A stretch of DNA of 53,707 nucleotides from Candidatus Peribacteria bacterium RIFCSPHIGHO2_01_FULL_51_35 (GCA_001787535.1 MFXP01000006.1:1-53707); one strand, 5' to 3'; counted from the first letter of the stretch, positions 6,581 to 15,157 are shown. Made by a program: numbers and translations. The notes: a model not told the origin generated them from the letters alone.

Positions 6581-7507
6581 ATGCATTTGTTTGCAGGATC
6601 CTCCCACCCGGCACTGGCAAAAAGTCTCGCCAAGGAACTCAAGGTTGATCTGGGAAAAATCATTCTCAAAAAATTCAGTTGCGGAGAACACTACGTAAAA
6701 TTCCAGGAATCCGTGCGCGGGAAGGAAGTCTTCATTCTGCAGACGGCGACGAAAACGCCGAATGAGGATTTGATCGAGCTGTTTCTGATGTGCCAAGCGG
6801 CCAAGCTGAGTTTTGCAAAGAGCGTCCACGTGATTCTGCCGCACTTCCCCTACTCCCGCCAAGACAGGGTAACGGAGCCCCGCGAACCCATCTCCGCCAA
6901 ATTGATCGCACACTTGCTGGAGGAAGCGGGTGCAGACCATGTCATTGTGTTGGAACTCCACTCGGACCAAATCCAAGGATTTTTTTCCATCCCGGCGGAT
7001 GCCTTGGACGCACGCATGATCTTTGCCGACTACTTTAAGAAACTGAACCTCAAGGATCCCGTCGTCGTTGCGCCGGATGTAGGCGGCGCCAAGCGCGCCA
7101 AGAAATTTGCGGTCACGCTGGGTGCCGAACTCGCCATCATGCACAAGAACCGTTCACAGCACCAGGAAGCGGAAATTTTTGAAGTCGTAGGAGACATCGC
7201 AGGAAAAACCTGCATCATTTTCGATGACATCATCGACACGGCGGGCACCCTGCTCTCCGGCAAGAACGCTCTCATGGAACGCGGCGCAAAAGAAGTCTTC
7301 GCCGTGGCAACGCACGCCGTATTCTCGGGCAAAGCCGTGGAGAGACTCACCGAAGCGCATTTCCGCGAAGTGATAGTCACGGACAGCATTCCGACGAATC
7401 CCAAACTGTTTCCGGGTCTTACGATTCTCCCCATCGCTCCCCTTCTTGCGGAAGTCATCCGTCATGTCATCAGCGGACAGAGCGTGACGGATATATATAA
7501 GAAGTAA
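6581..7507 (+). CDS. prs: Ribose-phosphate pyrophosphokinase (PRPP synthase)
   Basis: The 308-residue protein makes PRPP from ribose 5-phosphate and ATP, feeding nucleotide, His and Trp synthesis. It has the expected duplicated phosphoribosyltransferase-like architecture: N-terminal MHLFAGSSHPALAKSLAKEL, the flexible region LPHFPYSRQDR that binds ATP, VVAPDVGGAKRAK, and the PRPP-binding loop DDIIDTAGTL. Length matches bacterial Prs. The start at 6581 is fixed by the promoter TATAAT just upstream; the in-frame extension to 6542 lies in promoter DNA. One slight difference from classical Prs is HSDQIQGFF in place of HA.QIQGFF. Confidence 0.93.
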   Translation: MHLFAGSSHPALAKSLAKELKVDLGKIILKKFSCGEHYVKFQESVRGKEVFILQTATKTPNEDLIELFLMCQAAKLSFAKSVHVILPHFPYSRQDRVTEPREPISAKLIAHLLEEAGADHVIVLELHSDQIQGFFSIPADALDARMIFADYFKKLNLKDPVVVAPDVGGAKRAKKFAVTLGAELAIMHKNRSQHQEAEIFEVVGDIAGKTCIIFDDIIDTAGTLLSGKNALMERGAKEVFAVATHAVFSGKAVERLTEAHFREVIVTDSIPTNPKLFPGLTILPIAPLLAEVIRHVISGQSVTDIYKK

Positions 7508-7583
7508 TTCTTCCGTCATTTGCAATTCGCTTGCGGAGCAAAGGCCGCTAGGATTCCTCTGCATTTTTTACCGTACTCATCTT

Positions 7584-8003
7584 ATGCAGAAATTTTTGTC
7601 CACAATCGCAGCGGGAGCAATCAGCCTCTCACTCATCTCCCCCGCCATGGCACGCAAGGCCATGCATGTGCCCCAAAACGCTCCTGCCGCGGAAAAGGTT
7701 CGCACCTTGAAGAAAGCCAAAGTGATGCTCGAGAAAATGGATGGTGCGAAACCCAAGACAGGCAATTCGGGAAGACAGCTCGGAAGGGCAATGAACAGCT
7801 TGTGCAAAACCAAGCGTGCCCTGGAGCGCGCCGATTGCGCACATCAGTACAATAAGAACAAGAACGTGGGCAGGCGCGTGAAATACATGCGTCCGAAGCC
7901 GCCGGCGCCGGTTTCTTCCTCCGGCACCTCCTCCGCTGGAACAACTTCGTCTTCCACTTCTTCACAAGGTTCCTCTTCTTCCGCAGCCCCCGGAGATTTT
8001 TAA
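7584..8003 (+). CDS. Secreted basic protein with Ser/Thr/Pro-rich tail, unknown function
   Basis: A 139-residue protein with a signal peptide (MQKFLSTIAAGAISLSLIS, cleavage near AMA). The mature domain (about residues 25-105) is strongly basic with two Cys, and the last 30 residues are a low-complexity Ser/Thr/Ala/Gly tail, which may act as a linker in the wall or be glycosylated. It is transcribed away from prs and ends in a good terminator at 8027. No family is recognised. Confidence 0.6.
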   Translation: MQKFLSTIAAGAISLSLISPAMARKAMHVPQNAPAAEKVRTLKKAKVMLEKMDGAKPKTGNSGRQLGRAMNSLCKTKRALERADCAHQYNKNKNVGRRVKYMRPKPPAPVSSSGTSSAGTTSSSTSSQGSSSSAAPGDF

Positions 8004-8026
8004 GAACCCATTCTGAATCCATAAAA

Positions 8027-8050
8027 GCGGGGCGCAAGCTCCGCTTTTTT
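8027..8050 (+). terminator. Rho-independent terminator
   Basis: GCGGGGC (8027-8033), GCAA loop, GCTCCGC (8038-8044), then six T. The AAAA before the stem makes it act on the minus strand as well, serving the convergent gene at 8061. Confidence 0.9.
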
Positions 8051-8060
8051 AAGTTATTTT

Positions 8061-8390
8061 TTAATCTTCTTGAATGATAATTTTTTGACTGCCCAATTCG
8101 ATGATCAATCTCGTAAGATGCTCAGACTCATCTTTTAATTTGCCGCTAACAATATGGTCTGTGCTTCCGTCACGGTATCTAAGTGTTTTACATATATTTA
8201 ATCCATTTTCACCATAGCCCGGTCGAAAATTTTGTCGAGCATCATATTCAAACTGCAGGACTGCAAATTGAAAACCTGCATTTTCAAATACCACTCTCAT
8301 GTTTTCCAGAGTGCCCTTGTGCACATGTAAGATAACCGGATCATGTTGAACCTCATCTAAAGTCCTCTCAGGATTTTCCTTTTCAAGCAC
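8061..8390 (-). CDS. Hypothetical protein, 109 aa
   Basis: A compact mixed alpha/beta acidic protein without signal or membrane segments. It starts at a GTG (8390) that lies 12 nt after a minus-strand TATAAT (8408-8403). Base composition is more AT-rich than its neighbours, which could mean recent acquisition. No family is recognised; residues near DGSTDHIV and ELGSQKIII end the protein in a beta strand. It shares the bidirectional terminator at 8027-8050 with the convergent secreted gene. Confidence 0.55.
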   Translation of the reverse strand: MLEKENPERTLDEVQHDPVILHVHKGTLENMRVVFENAGFQFAVLQFEYDARQNFRPGYGENGLNICKTLRYRDGSTDHIVSGKLKDESEHLTRLIIELGSQKIIIQED

Positions 8391-8426
8391 AAGAGAATGC
8401 TAATTATATTTATTATTTTGTCAATG

Positions 8427-8504
8427 TGGTGGGCGATAATGGATTTGAACCATTGACCTCGACATTATCAGTGTCGCGCTCTAACCAGGCTGAGCTAATC
8501 GCCC
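8427..8504 (-). tRNA. tRNA-Ile (GAT)
   Basis: Minus-strand cloverleaf of 78 nt: acceptor GGGCGAT/ATCGCCC, D arm GCTC/GAGC, anticodon stem CGACA/TGTCG with loop CTGATAA (anticodon GAT), T arm AATGG/CCATT and encoded CCA. Confidence 0.95.
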
Positions 8505-8562
8505 ATGATGTTAATGATAGATCGATTGAGAGAATATTGGATGACGAGCGAAGCCGGAAGGC

Positions 8563-8610
8563 TGCCTGTCCGCCGAAGCTCGCAAGCGTAGGCGGAAGCT
8601 AATCGCCCAA
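8563..8610 (-). pseudogene. tRNA-Ile 5'-end fragment joined to a TCCGCC palindrome
   Basis: AGCTAATCGCCCA, the first 13 nt (plus-strand view) of the tRNA-Ile gene, recurs at 8598-8610, about 100 nt upstream of the real gene. It abuts the palindromic unit GTCCGCC...AGGCGG at about 8569-8597. The remaining spacer 8611-8910 shows no gene I can support. Confidence 0.65.
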
Positions 8611-8910
8611 AATCGATGCTTTCTTTAAAGCCAAGGAAGGGTACCTGCGGTATCTCCGCTGTTCAAGATGGACGCGTATTCGGATATTCCGAGCACTCAT
8701 GAATTGAAAATGATTTTTTCAGTGACCGATGCATTTCACTTCGATAAGAAAAATCTTCTTTGTGTCCAGGTTTGATACCTGAAACCCCTCATACCCAACA
8801 AATACCAAACAATAAAACACTTTGAACACAAGACTTATTCATTGATTCGGGAAAAACTGGGGGTAGCCTTTCAGGAAAGCCGTTTGGCTCTTCTTCCCCC
8901 TCCCTCCCCT

Positions 8911-9129
8911 ATGGGACAGAATTCTCCCCTTTCCATGGCGTCCTGCATCCTTTTGGTTGTCGGCGCCCTTAACTGGGGCCTCGTCGGCCTCGGCGGATTC
9001 CTCGGCAGTAACTTGAATGTCGTGAATCTGCTGCTGGGTGATTGGCCACAAGTGGAATGGGTCGTCTACGTTCTCGTGGGACTTGCGGGCGTGTATGCGC
9101 TCGTGACCTACAAGAAATGGATGTCCTAA
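8911..9129 (+). CDS. DUF378 family small membrane protein
   Basis: A 72-residue protein with two membrane helices. The first contains ALNWGLVGLGGF, the hallmark of DUF378, and the second is VVYVLVGLAGVYALVTY. The start at 8911 (MGQNSPLSMASC) places the first helix right after a short polar head; the longer frame upstream adds sequence not typical of the family. The family is widespread and of unknown function. It ends at a bidirectional terminator shared with the convergent gene. Confidence 0.8.
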   Translation: MGQNSPLSMASCILLVVGALNWGLVGLGGFLGSNLNVVNLLLGDWPQVEWVVYVLVGLAGVYALVTYKKWMS

Positions 9130-9143
9130 TGAAGAATTAGGGA

Positions 9144-9168
9144 AACCCCGGCCTGTCCGGGGTTTTTT
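9144..9168 (+). terminator. Rho-independent terminator
   Basis: AACCCCGG (9144-9151), 5-nt loop, CCGGGGTT (9157-9164), with T to 9168. It overlaps the stop codon of the convergent gene by two bases. Confidence 0.9.
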
Positions 9169-10711
9169 ATTGCTCGCGAATCCACGCCACAAAATTCTCA
9201 ACGGACAATGCAAACGGTAACGTCCGATCACCATGCACGATGTTCTTGATCTCCAAGCGACGCAAATCCAGATCAAACGAGTACGCAATGTCCCCGTTCT
9301 TCGTGGGGAAGACGATCTGTTCCACATGAAGCAGGGGCAGCTCTTTGGCTGTAATGGTTGTTTGAATGCTCATGAGCGCACCTGCCTTCATCAGCAGTGC
9401 TCGAGCCTGCGTAATCGTGTCCTCTTCGGAGATTCCCCAAGGAGTTTCGACGGATACAGGCTCTGAAGGAACCGCCTTCGCTTCCATTGCTTCGGCATTC
9501 GTTTCACTCTTTTCTCGCTCAGTGAGTAATTGAAGTGCGACAGACGATGCTTCTGTTTCAAAGGATTCCAGGATTCTCCGCAGTGCTTCTTCATACCGAA
9601 GAGCTCTTTCGGGCTGTTCGCGGTCTTCTGCCGCAGAAATCACGGATAGGATCTTTTCTGCAAAAAACGGGAGTGCCGAAGCAGGATCTTCCTCCACGTG
9701 CAAAAATGTCCTGGCGGAAGTTTCCCATTTGTCGACGACGAACGCGGGAATCGCCTCCGACCATCGGTCGCTTGCGGGAAGTTGCAGAAGTCTGAGGAGA
9801 ACCGTCTCCCGAGAGGAAGAAATGTCATCGCCGCCCGTCCACACATAGGCACTGTAGCGCGAATGAATGGAGGCAACGGTGAAGAGATTTTCTTCGGAAG
9901 CAAGATGGGTAAACAATGACAAAGGGAACGATGCCCCGGAAGGCACGCTGCCCAAGAGCGCGGGGACAAAGACGCGAACCCGCGCATCGGCAAAAATGTC
10001 CTTGGCTTCCTGAGTGGAAAGATACTGTTCCGCCTTGGCAAATGCTCCCTGTTCCAACAGACCGCGGAGATACCCGATGGTTGCATCCTGCCAGGCAAGA
10101 ATGGTTCTCTCCTGCGCTGCAGGCAAAAGAAGATGATCGTCTACCGGACGTGCAGGCAGTGCATCCACAACGGGCGGAAGTGCATCGATGTCATCCAGCT
10201 CTTTGAGATGTTTCAACTGCTCCTCTAGAAAATGAGGAGGAATGTCCGTAAGTGCCCGAGCAGTCGACCATGCGGAGAATCCTTCGGAAAGCGATGGAAG
10301 ATCCGCCGCTCTGCCGCGCCACTGCATGCCCGTCGGGATCAAGACGGATCCTTGCGGTGCAGAAAGCAAAGCCGGAGTCGTAATGGCAGCCACGGTGAGG
10401 GAATCACCGTGTTTGGTCGCATGGAATCCTCCGGTGATTCCAAGGAGCGTGACGGAGTCGCCGAGACCCAAGGAAACTTGTCCCCGGCTTGCGAGAAGAA
10501 CCGATCCTTCTTCCAGGATCAACGCATCCGCTGCCTTCGTGAGGACTGCACCCTCTTCCGCTTCTCCCGTCATTCCTGCAAAAGGGAAAAGATCGGTTTT
10601 TTCACTCATTTCCTCTGCACGACCGGGTAAGGAACCGGAGACGGACAGCACCAAAAGCAGCAGCACAAACGGAGCCGTCATGAGGTGCCGATGCTTGTGG
10701 TGTATGTGCAT
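9167..10711 (-). CDS. Large secreted protein of unknown function
   Basis: About 514 residues. The start at 10711 (MHIHHKHRHLM) is preceded by AAGAGG 5 nt upstream, one of few Shine-Dalgarno-like sites in the window, and by TATCCT. A signal peptide follows (TAPFVLLLLVLSVSGSL, cleavage near GRA). Residues about 50-130 are beta-rich with ADALILEEGSVLLASRGQVSL, faintly FecR-like; residues 150-480 are mostly helical, as in a TPR-like solenoid. The reading frame stays open upstream across ruvC, but that extension is the antisense of ruvC. Divergent from ruvC with 84 nt between them. I do not recognise the family. Confidence 0.65.
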   Translation of the reverse strand: MHIHHKHRHLMTAPFVLLLLVLSVSGSLPGRAEEMSEKTDLFPFAGMTGEAEEGAVLTKAADALILEEGSVLLASRGQVSLGLGDSVTLLGITGGFHATKHGDSLTVAAITTPALLSAPQGSVLIPTGMQWRGRAADLPSLSEGFSAWSTARALTDIPPHFLEEQLKHLKELDDIDALPPVVDALPARPVDDHLLLPAAQERTILAWQDATIGYLRGLLEQGAFAKAEQYLSTQEAKDIFADARVRVFVPALLGSVPSGASFPLSLFTHLASEENLFTVASIHSRYSAYVWTGGDDISSSRETVLLRLLQLPASDRWSEAIPAFVVDKWETSARTFLHVEEDPASALPFFAEKILSVISAAEDREQPERALRYEEALRRILESFETEASSVALQLLTEREKSETNAEAMEAKAVPSEPVSVETPWGISEEDTITQARALLMKAGALMSIQTTITAKELPLLHVEQIVFPTKNGDIAYSFDLDLRRLEIKNIVHGDRTLPFALSVENFVAWIREQ

Positions 10712-10795
10712 TTTTCCTCTTAGGATAGCAGAAATAAGCGGTTTTAGCAATCGAACTGTCTTGAGAGATGCCTCCATTTGTGGGAGCGTTTCTGC

Positions 10796-11299
10796 ATGCG
10801 CACGATTGGTATCGATCCGGGACTTGCAACAATGGGAATTGGTGTTGTGGATGCAATCGATCCGCACACCCTCACCGTGCACGAGTGGCTGACGATTCAA
10901 ACGCGTGCGGGCGTACCGAAAGAAGAACGGCTCAAGGAAATCTATCGTGATCTTTCCGCATATCTCAAAACCGTGAAACCCGATGTCGCCGTTCTGGAAA
11001 AAATATTCTTCGGAACCAACATCAAAACAGCTATTGATGTTGCAGAAGCACGCGGCATCGCACTGCTGACACTGGCGGAAGCTTCCATTCCCGTTCTGGA
11101 GCCGACTCCTTCGGCACTGAAAGCATGCATTGCAGGAGACGGCAGAGCCGATAAAACGCAAATGCAGACCATGATTAAAATGCTTCTGAAATTACAGGAA
11201 ATTCCGAAACCGGATGATGCAGCAGATGCACTGTGCTTGGCAGCTTTCGGAGCATTGCAATACGACAAGAGAAAAATGCTGATGGAACTTGTTCCGTAA
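10796..11299 (+). CDS. ruvC: Holliday junction endodeoxyribonuclease RuvC
   Basis: The 167-residue protein begins MRTIGIDPGLATMGIGVVD, with the first catalytic Asp at residue 7, and shows VAVLEKIFFGTN (Glu near 68) and the C-terminal KPDDAADALCLA with the remaining acidic residues. RuvC resolves Holliday junctions as a dimer with RuvAB. Length is normal. RuvA and RuvB are not in the window. Its downstream spacer carries an inverted repeat that overlaps the recF end. Confidence 0.93.
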   Translation: MRTIGIDPGLATMGIGVVDAIDPHTLTVHEWLTIQTRAGVPKEERLKEIYRDLSAYLKTVKPDVAVLEKIFFGTNIKTAIDVAEARGIALLTLAEASIPVLEPTPSALKACIAGDGRADKTQMQTMIKMLLKLQEIPKPDDAADALCLAAFGALQYDKRKMLMELVP

Positions 11300-11377
11300 T
11301 TTGGATCAGATTTTTCTCGTAACAAATCAGCAACTCTTTTTTGAGTTTTTCGAAACATTCGGATGCCTATCAAAAGA

Positions 11378-11479
11378 ACCGAAGCAGCACCAAACGCCAA
11401 GGGAAGGGTCAAAGTACCAAACTCCAACTTTTTCTCATTGAACCCTGGTTCTTTCATTGGTGTTTGGTGCTGCTTTCGT
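11378..11479. repeat. Inverted repeat overlapping the 3' end of recF
   Basis: GAAGCAGCACCAAACGCC near 11379-11396 is complemented (one mismatch) by GGTGTTTGGTGCTGCTTTC near 11459-11477. The right arm lies in the last codons of recF, so the C-terminal tail of RecF is partly encoded by the repeat. Confidence 0.7.
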
Positions 11480-12583
11480 CCTTTCAGGAGTGTCTCCCAC
11501 TAATGTCTGCATGTCCCACACTATTGCAGTACTCAACTGTTTGGGAGCATGTGTTGTTGTAATCAAAACCTGATGCCCAGCAAAGGAAGCGAGGACACCT
11601 TCTTGATGTCGATCATCCAGTTCCGAAAAGACATCATCCAGAAGAATCACCGGAGTTTCTCCGCGTCGAATGGTGAGGAACGACACTTGCAGAAACAGCA
11701 GTGCCAACACTGCTGTGCGCTGCTGACCACGGGATGCAAAGCTTTCGAGTGCTCTGCCATCGACATCCAGGTGCCAATCATCACGATGCGGACCGATGGT
11801 GGTAGATTGGAGCAAAATGTCCCGTTCTCGGTAATGCAGAAGCAAACCCCTCAATTCCTCTGTAAGAGCAGCACGTTCCCGCTTCTCGCCTTTGCGTATA
11901 TAACGAACGCGCACGGTCTCGGGTCGCTCTCCGAAGGAACGCATTTCATCGCGCAGCGTAAGGCCGAACGTTTCCATCAGTTCCAAACGGTGCAAAGTGA
12001 TGATGCTGCCATGCTCCGCCACTTGCGCATCCCACACAGCAAGATCCCCTGCCTTCGCCAAGCCTTCTGTGATGTTTTTCAGGAGGGTATTTCGCTGCCG
12101 CACAATCTTCTGATACGCCGCATGTGCTGCATGGTATTCGGGACTGACTTGAATCAAAATCTGATCTAAAAACCTGCGACGCTCGGACGGTGGTCCTGTA
12201 AACAAGTAAAGATCTTGCGGCAGAAACAGCACGGTCGGCAACATGCCGACGATGGAAGAAACAGGGCAGCGCACACCATTCACAAAAGCAGCCTTCTGTT
12301 TGCGCGGCGTGATTTGGCTGAAGACTTCTATTTTCTGCGGATCGCCGGCATCGAACACGGCATCTGCTCCCACACGAAAATATTCCGTTCCCCACGTGGG
12401 CAGGTCTTGTTCCTCGCACCCAAGGCACGATGACCCATGCGAAAGAATCGAAATCGCTTCCAAGATATTCGTCTTGCCGCTTCCGTTCTGCCCCACAAAC
12501 AGATGCAGATCGCCCTTGGTGAAATCGAATGTTCGCCTGTCATGCGAACGGAAATGCTCGAGCGTGAGAGACTGGATGCGCAC
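11435..12583 (-). CDS. recF: DNA replication and repair protein RecF
   Basis: The 382-residue ABC-type ATPase starts MRIQSLTLEHFRSHDRRTF, the RecF opening, and has Walker A GQNGSGKTN at about residues 34-42, the signature-region SRGQQRT, and Walker B VILLDDVFSELD. RecF loads RecA at single-stranded gaps with RecO and RecR. The last 20 residues are polar and partly encoded by an inverted repeat. The Nudix gene lies 28 nt upstream on the same strand. recF is not accompanied by dnaA or dnaN here, unlike the common origin-proximal arrangement. Confidence 0.92.
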   Translation of the reverse strand: MRIQSLTLEHFRSHDRRTFDFTKGDLHLFVGQNGSGKTNILEAISILSHGSSCLGCEEQDLPTWGTEYFRVGADAVFDAGDPQKIEVFSQITPRKQKAAFVNGVRCPVSSIVGMLPTVLFLPQDLYLFTGPPSERRRFLDQILIQVSPEYHAAHAAYQKIVRQRNTLLKNITEGLAKAGDLAVWDAQVAEHGSIITLHRLELMETFGLTLRDEMRSFGERPETVRVRYIRKGEKRERAALTEELRGLLLHYRERDILLQSTTIGPHRDDWHLDVDGRALESFASRGQQRTAVLALLFLQVSFLTIRRGETPVILLDDVFSELDDRHQEGVLASFAGHQVLITTTHAPKQLSTAIVWDMQTLVGDTPERTKAAPNTNERTRVQ

Positions 12584-12611
12584 CTTGAAAGAATACCATG
12601 AGGACGATTTA

Positions 12612-13103
12612 TCAAACTGCAGCGTTTGCCAATTCTTCTGCCTTTTTTATGAGGTCGGTGACGAAATCCAGATATTCTTTCCGGTGAATGTACAGGTGCA
12701 GTTGCGCGGGATCCGCCCACAGATGCCCATCGATCTCGACATTGTCCACTTTTACTTTTGTATCGTGTGCAGCCAGTGCAAACACGTACTCGATCTCCTG
12801 TCCGCACACGTGATCCGGACGAAAACGCCTGAATGAAGGCGGGAAATCATATTTATACACTTCCGTGCATTTGCCCAGCATCTTCACGGCGCTCACGCCT
12901 GCTTCTTCCATCAGTTCCCGCAGTGCCGCTTGCTCGATGGTTTCGCCTGCCTCCACTCCACCCTGCGGCAACTGCCAGTCATCCTTCTTGCGAGGCTTGT
13001 GGAGCAGAAGAACCTGATAAGCAATCCCACAACTCTCTGGACTGCATACGGAGGCAGGACGTAATAAAACGATCGATGCTGCAGAACGATAAACATCTGA
13101 CAT
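12612..13103 (-). CDS. Nudix hydrolase (RppH/Ap4A-hydrolase-like)
   Basis: The 163-residue protein contains a complete Nudix box from Gly48 to Val70 (GGVEAGETIEQAALRELMEEAG), preceded by KKDDWQLPQ as in RppH and diadenosine polyphosphate hydrolases. RppH removes pyrophosphate from 5' triphosphate RNA; other relatives act on NpnN. The substrate cannot be decided from sequence. The start at 13103 is 6 nt after a perfect TATACT, so the mRNA should be leaderless. It lies upstream of recF and may be cotranscribed with it. Confidence 0.85.
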   Translation of the reverse strand: MSDVYRSAASIVLLRPASVCSPESCGIAYQVLLLHKPRKKDDWQLPQGGVEAGETIEQAALRELMEEAGVSAVKMLGKCTEVYKYDFPPSFRRFRPDHVCGQEIEYVFALAAHDTKVKVDNVEIDGHLWADPAQLHLYIHRKEYLDFVTDLIKKAEELANAAV

Positions 13104-13109
13104 GCATCA

Positions 13110-13115
13110 AGTATA
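13110..13115 (-). promoter_or_regulatory. -10 box (TATACT) of the Nudix gene, leaderless spacing
   Basis: On the minus strand TATACT is followed by TGATGC and then the ATG at 13103. There is no room for a ribosome binding site. Confidence 0.6.
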
Positions 13116-13160
13116 CATGTTTTAAGGCACTCATCAGGTAATGATGAAAAAAGAATCGCG

Positions 13161-14888
13161 TTACATTGCCGACAACAGCCCATCAATCACTTCAAAAAAA
13201 TAATGAGCATCCTTTGCACCTAAGATGCTTGCCTCGCCGCTTGTGGTACTAAGAAAAAACTGTGGTATTCCCGTTTCTGGTGTAACTCCGTATGCTTCTG
13301 CGATAGCAGCATCTTGATTGAGGCGTGCACTGGCCATTCCCAATCGGTCACACTCTTGCAACGTATCGATATTCAGCGTCGGCTGCTTGCTCAATTGCAC
13401 AATGAACCAGTTTTCCAGATTGTTCTCCCATGGATTCATTCGAGTCGACAATGCCTCATGCAATTTCAAAGCAGCTGCCTCGTCTTCAAACCGCGCACAT
13501 TCCACCATACTCGCCGCATAATGGGCCATTACATTAAATGACAGTGGATAATGCCGAATAACGATACGTAACTTTCCTGCCTGGATGTAACGATCAACCA
13601 ATCGAGGATACGTGGATTCCCAGAAAACGAGAGAAGCTCCGACTTGGTAATCAGTAAACATCGTCATTGTGACTGGCGCATCAATCTGTCCAATAAAGAG
13701 AGGCTCTCTTGGAACATTCATAGGGATGGAATGTTCGCTTAGAGATTGATCTGGTGTTGAGATAACTTGCAGAGAATCAACGTACTGCCGAAGTGCAGTC
13801 ATATCCGATCGCACGATCTCTATTTCAAGAATGTGAGGACCTACTTGGAGTACGAGAGGATTGATTTCTTGGCTATCCACCATGTCCGCAACCTCGCGTT
13901 CGTATGTGATTCCAACGAAATCATTGACGCGAATTTGTTTATATTCCGGATGAAGATCTCTAAAGCGCTTCGTTTCATCCAATGAGACCTGTTCTTGATG
14001 ATCCAAATATCCCTCCAATGTCTCATTCTGGAACAGAAGAAGCCGAATGCCATTCAATGCGCGATATTCGTCCCCGGCCCTGAAGGGACGGATAAACTCC
14101 ACAACAAGATCCGCATTATATTGTCGGCCGCTACGGCCTCCGGGATAATATTCGCCGGTATGCCAATCTGACGGATATTGCATAGAAAAATTATGTAAAT
14201 CATTTTTGTAGGCGATTGCGTCGATCTGTACAGATAATGAACTACTCGCTTGTGCGCTTGAACGAGATGCATATTGTGCGTTCTCGCTTGATGTGGAAGA
14301 AACTCTTCGTGAAAAATCTTGCCTTGTCGTCAATCCGACAATTGCAAAGAAACTAAATAATGAAATTATAAAAACACTCGCAATCAAGAAAAGATCAGCA
14401 AGAAAACTTGTAGTTAATGCCCTCAAAAAGCTCATCCGGTGGAATCGTCGCATGCCGGAAACTTTCAAAAATTCCATCCATAGTGATAAGAATGGTCCGA
14501 TGACAGGAAGCATCCCAAAGAGAATGATCGGCGTTGTGCCGTAGACCACAGTTTTATAAGTTTGAGCGAATGTTCCTGAACCTCTCAAAATTTTTGCAAC
14601 AATGAAAAGCACAAACGCATTGATAAGAAATGCAAAAAAATAGCAAACGTACAAAAATGCCACAAAAATAATTATTGTTATTGATGGAGAAAGTTTCAAA
14701 ATGGAGGCAATACGAAGAATGGAATCACCGGTACTGATGAATAAAATTGCAGAGGATATCATTGCGCCTGCAACACATAGCACTGCTGCATCAATTGCCG
14801 TCTTTGCATTGCCATGCTCTTGTTCCACCATTTCCCAGAAATGCACCGGGTGGCGCAGGACATTCCAGATTTTTGAAAAAATGTTCAT
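13161..14888 (-). CDS. Yip1-like membrane domain fused to a cysteine-less DsbA/thioredoxin-fold domain
   Basis: A 576-residue protein in three parts. Residues 1-200 hold about five membrane helices with the look of Yip1-family proteins (WNVLRHPVHFWEMV at the start). Residues 215-375 form a Ser-rich linker and a globular domain around FSMQYPSDWHTGEYY, similar to PsbP-like lipoprotein domains. Residues 385-576 resemble DsbA-type thioredoxin folds (PVTMTMFTDYQ, KLRIVIRHYPLSFN, GIPQFFL), but the position of the redox CxxC reads VGAS. The oxidoreductase chemistry should therefore be lost while the cis-Pro loop is kept. The gene is more AT-rich than its neighbours. TACATT lies 7 nt before the ATG. 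Confidence 0.7.
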   Translation of the reverse strand: MNIFSKIWNVLRHPVHFWEMVEQEHGNAKTAIDAAVLCVAGAMISSAILFISTGDSILRIASILKLSPSITIIIFVAFLYVCYFFAFLINAFVLFIVAKILRGSGTFAQTYKTVVYGTTPIILFGMLPVIGPFLSLWMEFLKVSGMRRFHRMSFLRALTTSFLADLFLIASVFIISLFSFFAIVGLTTRQDFSRRVSSTSSENAQYASRSSAQASSSLSVQIDAIAYKNDLHNFSMQYPSDWHTGEYYPGGRSGRQYNADLVVEFIRPFRAGDEYRALNGIRLLLFQNETLEGYLDHQEQVSLDETKRFRDLHPEYKQIRVNDFVGITYEREVADMVDSQEINPLVLQVGPHILEIEIVRSDMTALRQYVDSLQVISTPDQSLSEHSIPMNVPREPLFIGQIDAPVTMTMFTDYQVGASLVFWESTYPRLVDRYIQAGKLRIVIRHYPLSFNVMAHYAASMVECARFEDEAAALKLHEALSTRMNPWENNLENWFIVQLSKQPTLNIDTLQECDRLGMASARLNQDAAIAEAYGVTPETGIPQFFLSTTSGEASILGAKDAHYFFEVIDGLLSAM

Positions 14889-14956
14889 TGAACCCAATGT
14901 ATCATTTTATGAAAAAAAATGCGATGAGCACAACTAAGCCCATAGCAAATCCTTGG

Positions 14957-15145
14957 TTAACTTGAATGTTTCTCTTCCTTCAACTTCACCTCCACCTTCT
15001 TCCTGCACACAGAACAGTATTTTTCACGCTTAAAATCCTTCCAGGAAACTCCTCTGCTGTTCTGACGATGCAGGCGAATCGTACCGATACGATTGCCGGA
15101 AACCTTGCAGGTCATCATGAAGACGGTGCGTTTACCGCGTGGCAT
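14957..15145 (-). CDS. rpmG: Ribosomal protein bL33-like
   Basis: A 62-residue basic protein. The C-terminal half FKREKYCSVCRKKVEVKLKEEK matches the bL33 end (KKYCPxCxKHxxHKE), and the N-terminal strand TVFMMTCKVSGNRIGTIRL fits the family's first half. Typical bL33 has two CxxC pairs for zinc; here the first pair has only one Cys (residue 13), while the second (44 and 47) is intact. It is transcribed last in a run with trxB and the EamA gene. bL28 or another small ribosomal zinc-ribbon protein is a less likely reading. Confidence 0.6.
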   Translation of the reverse strand: MPRGKRTVFMMTCKVSGNRIGTIRLHRQNSRGVSWKDFKREKYCSVCRKKVEVKLKEEKHSS

Positions 15146-15157
15146 AGTTCGAAGAGT

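Noticed and set aside
10742-11161. Upstream extension of the 514-aa secreted protein to 664 codons
   Set aside because: The extension overlaps ruvC on the other strand and precedes a clear signal peptide, so it is not translated sequence of that gene.
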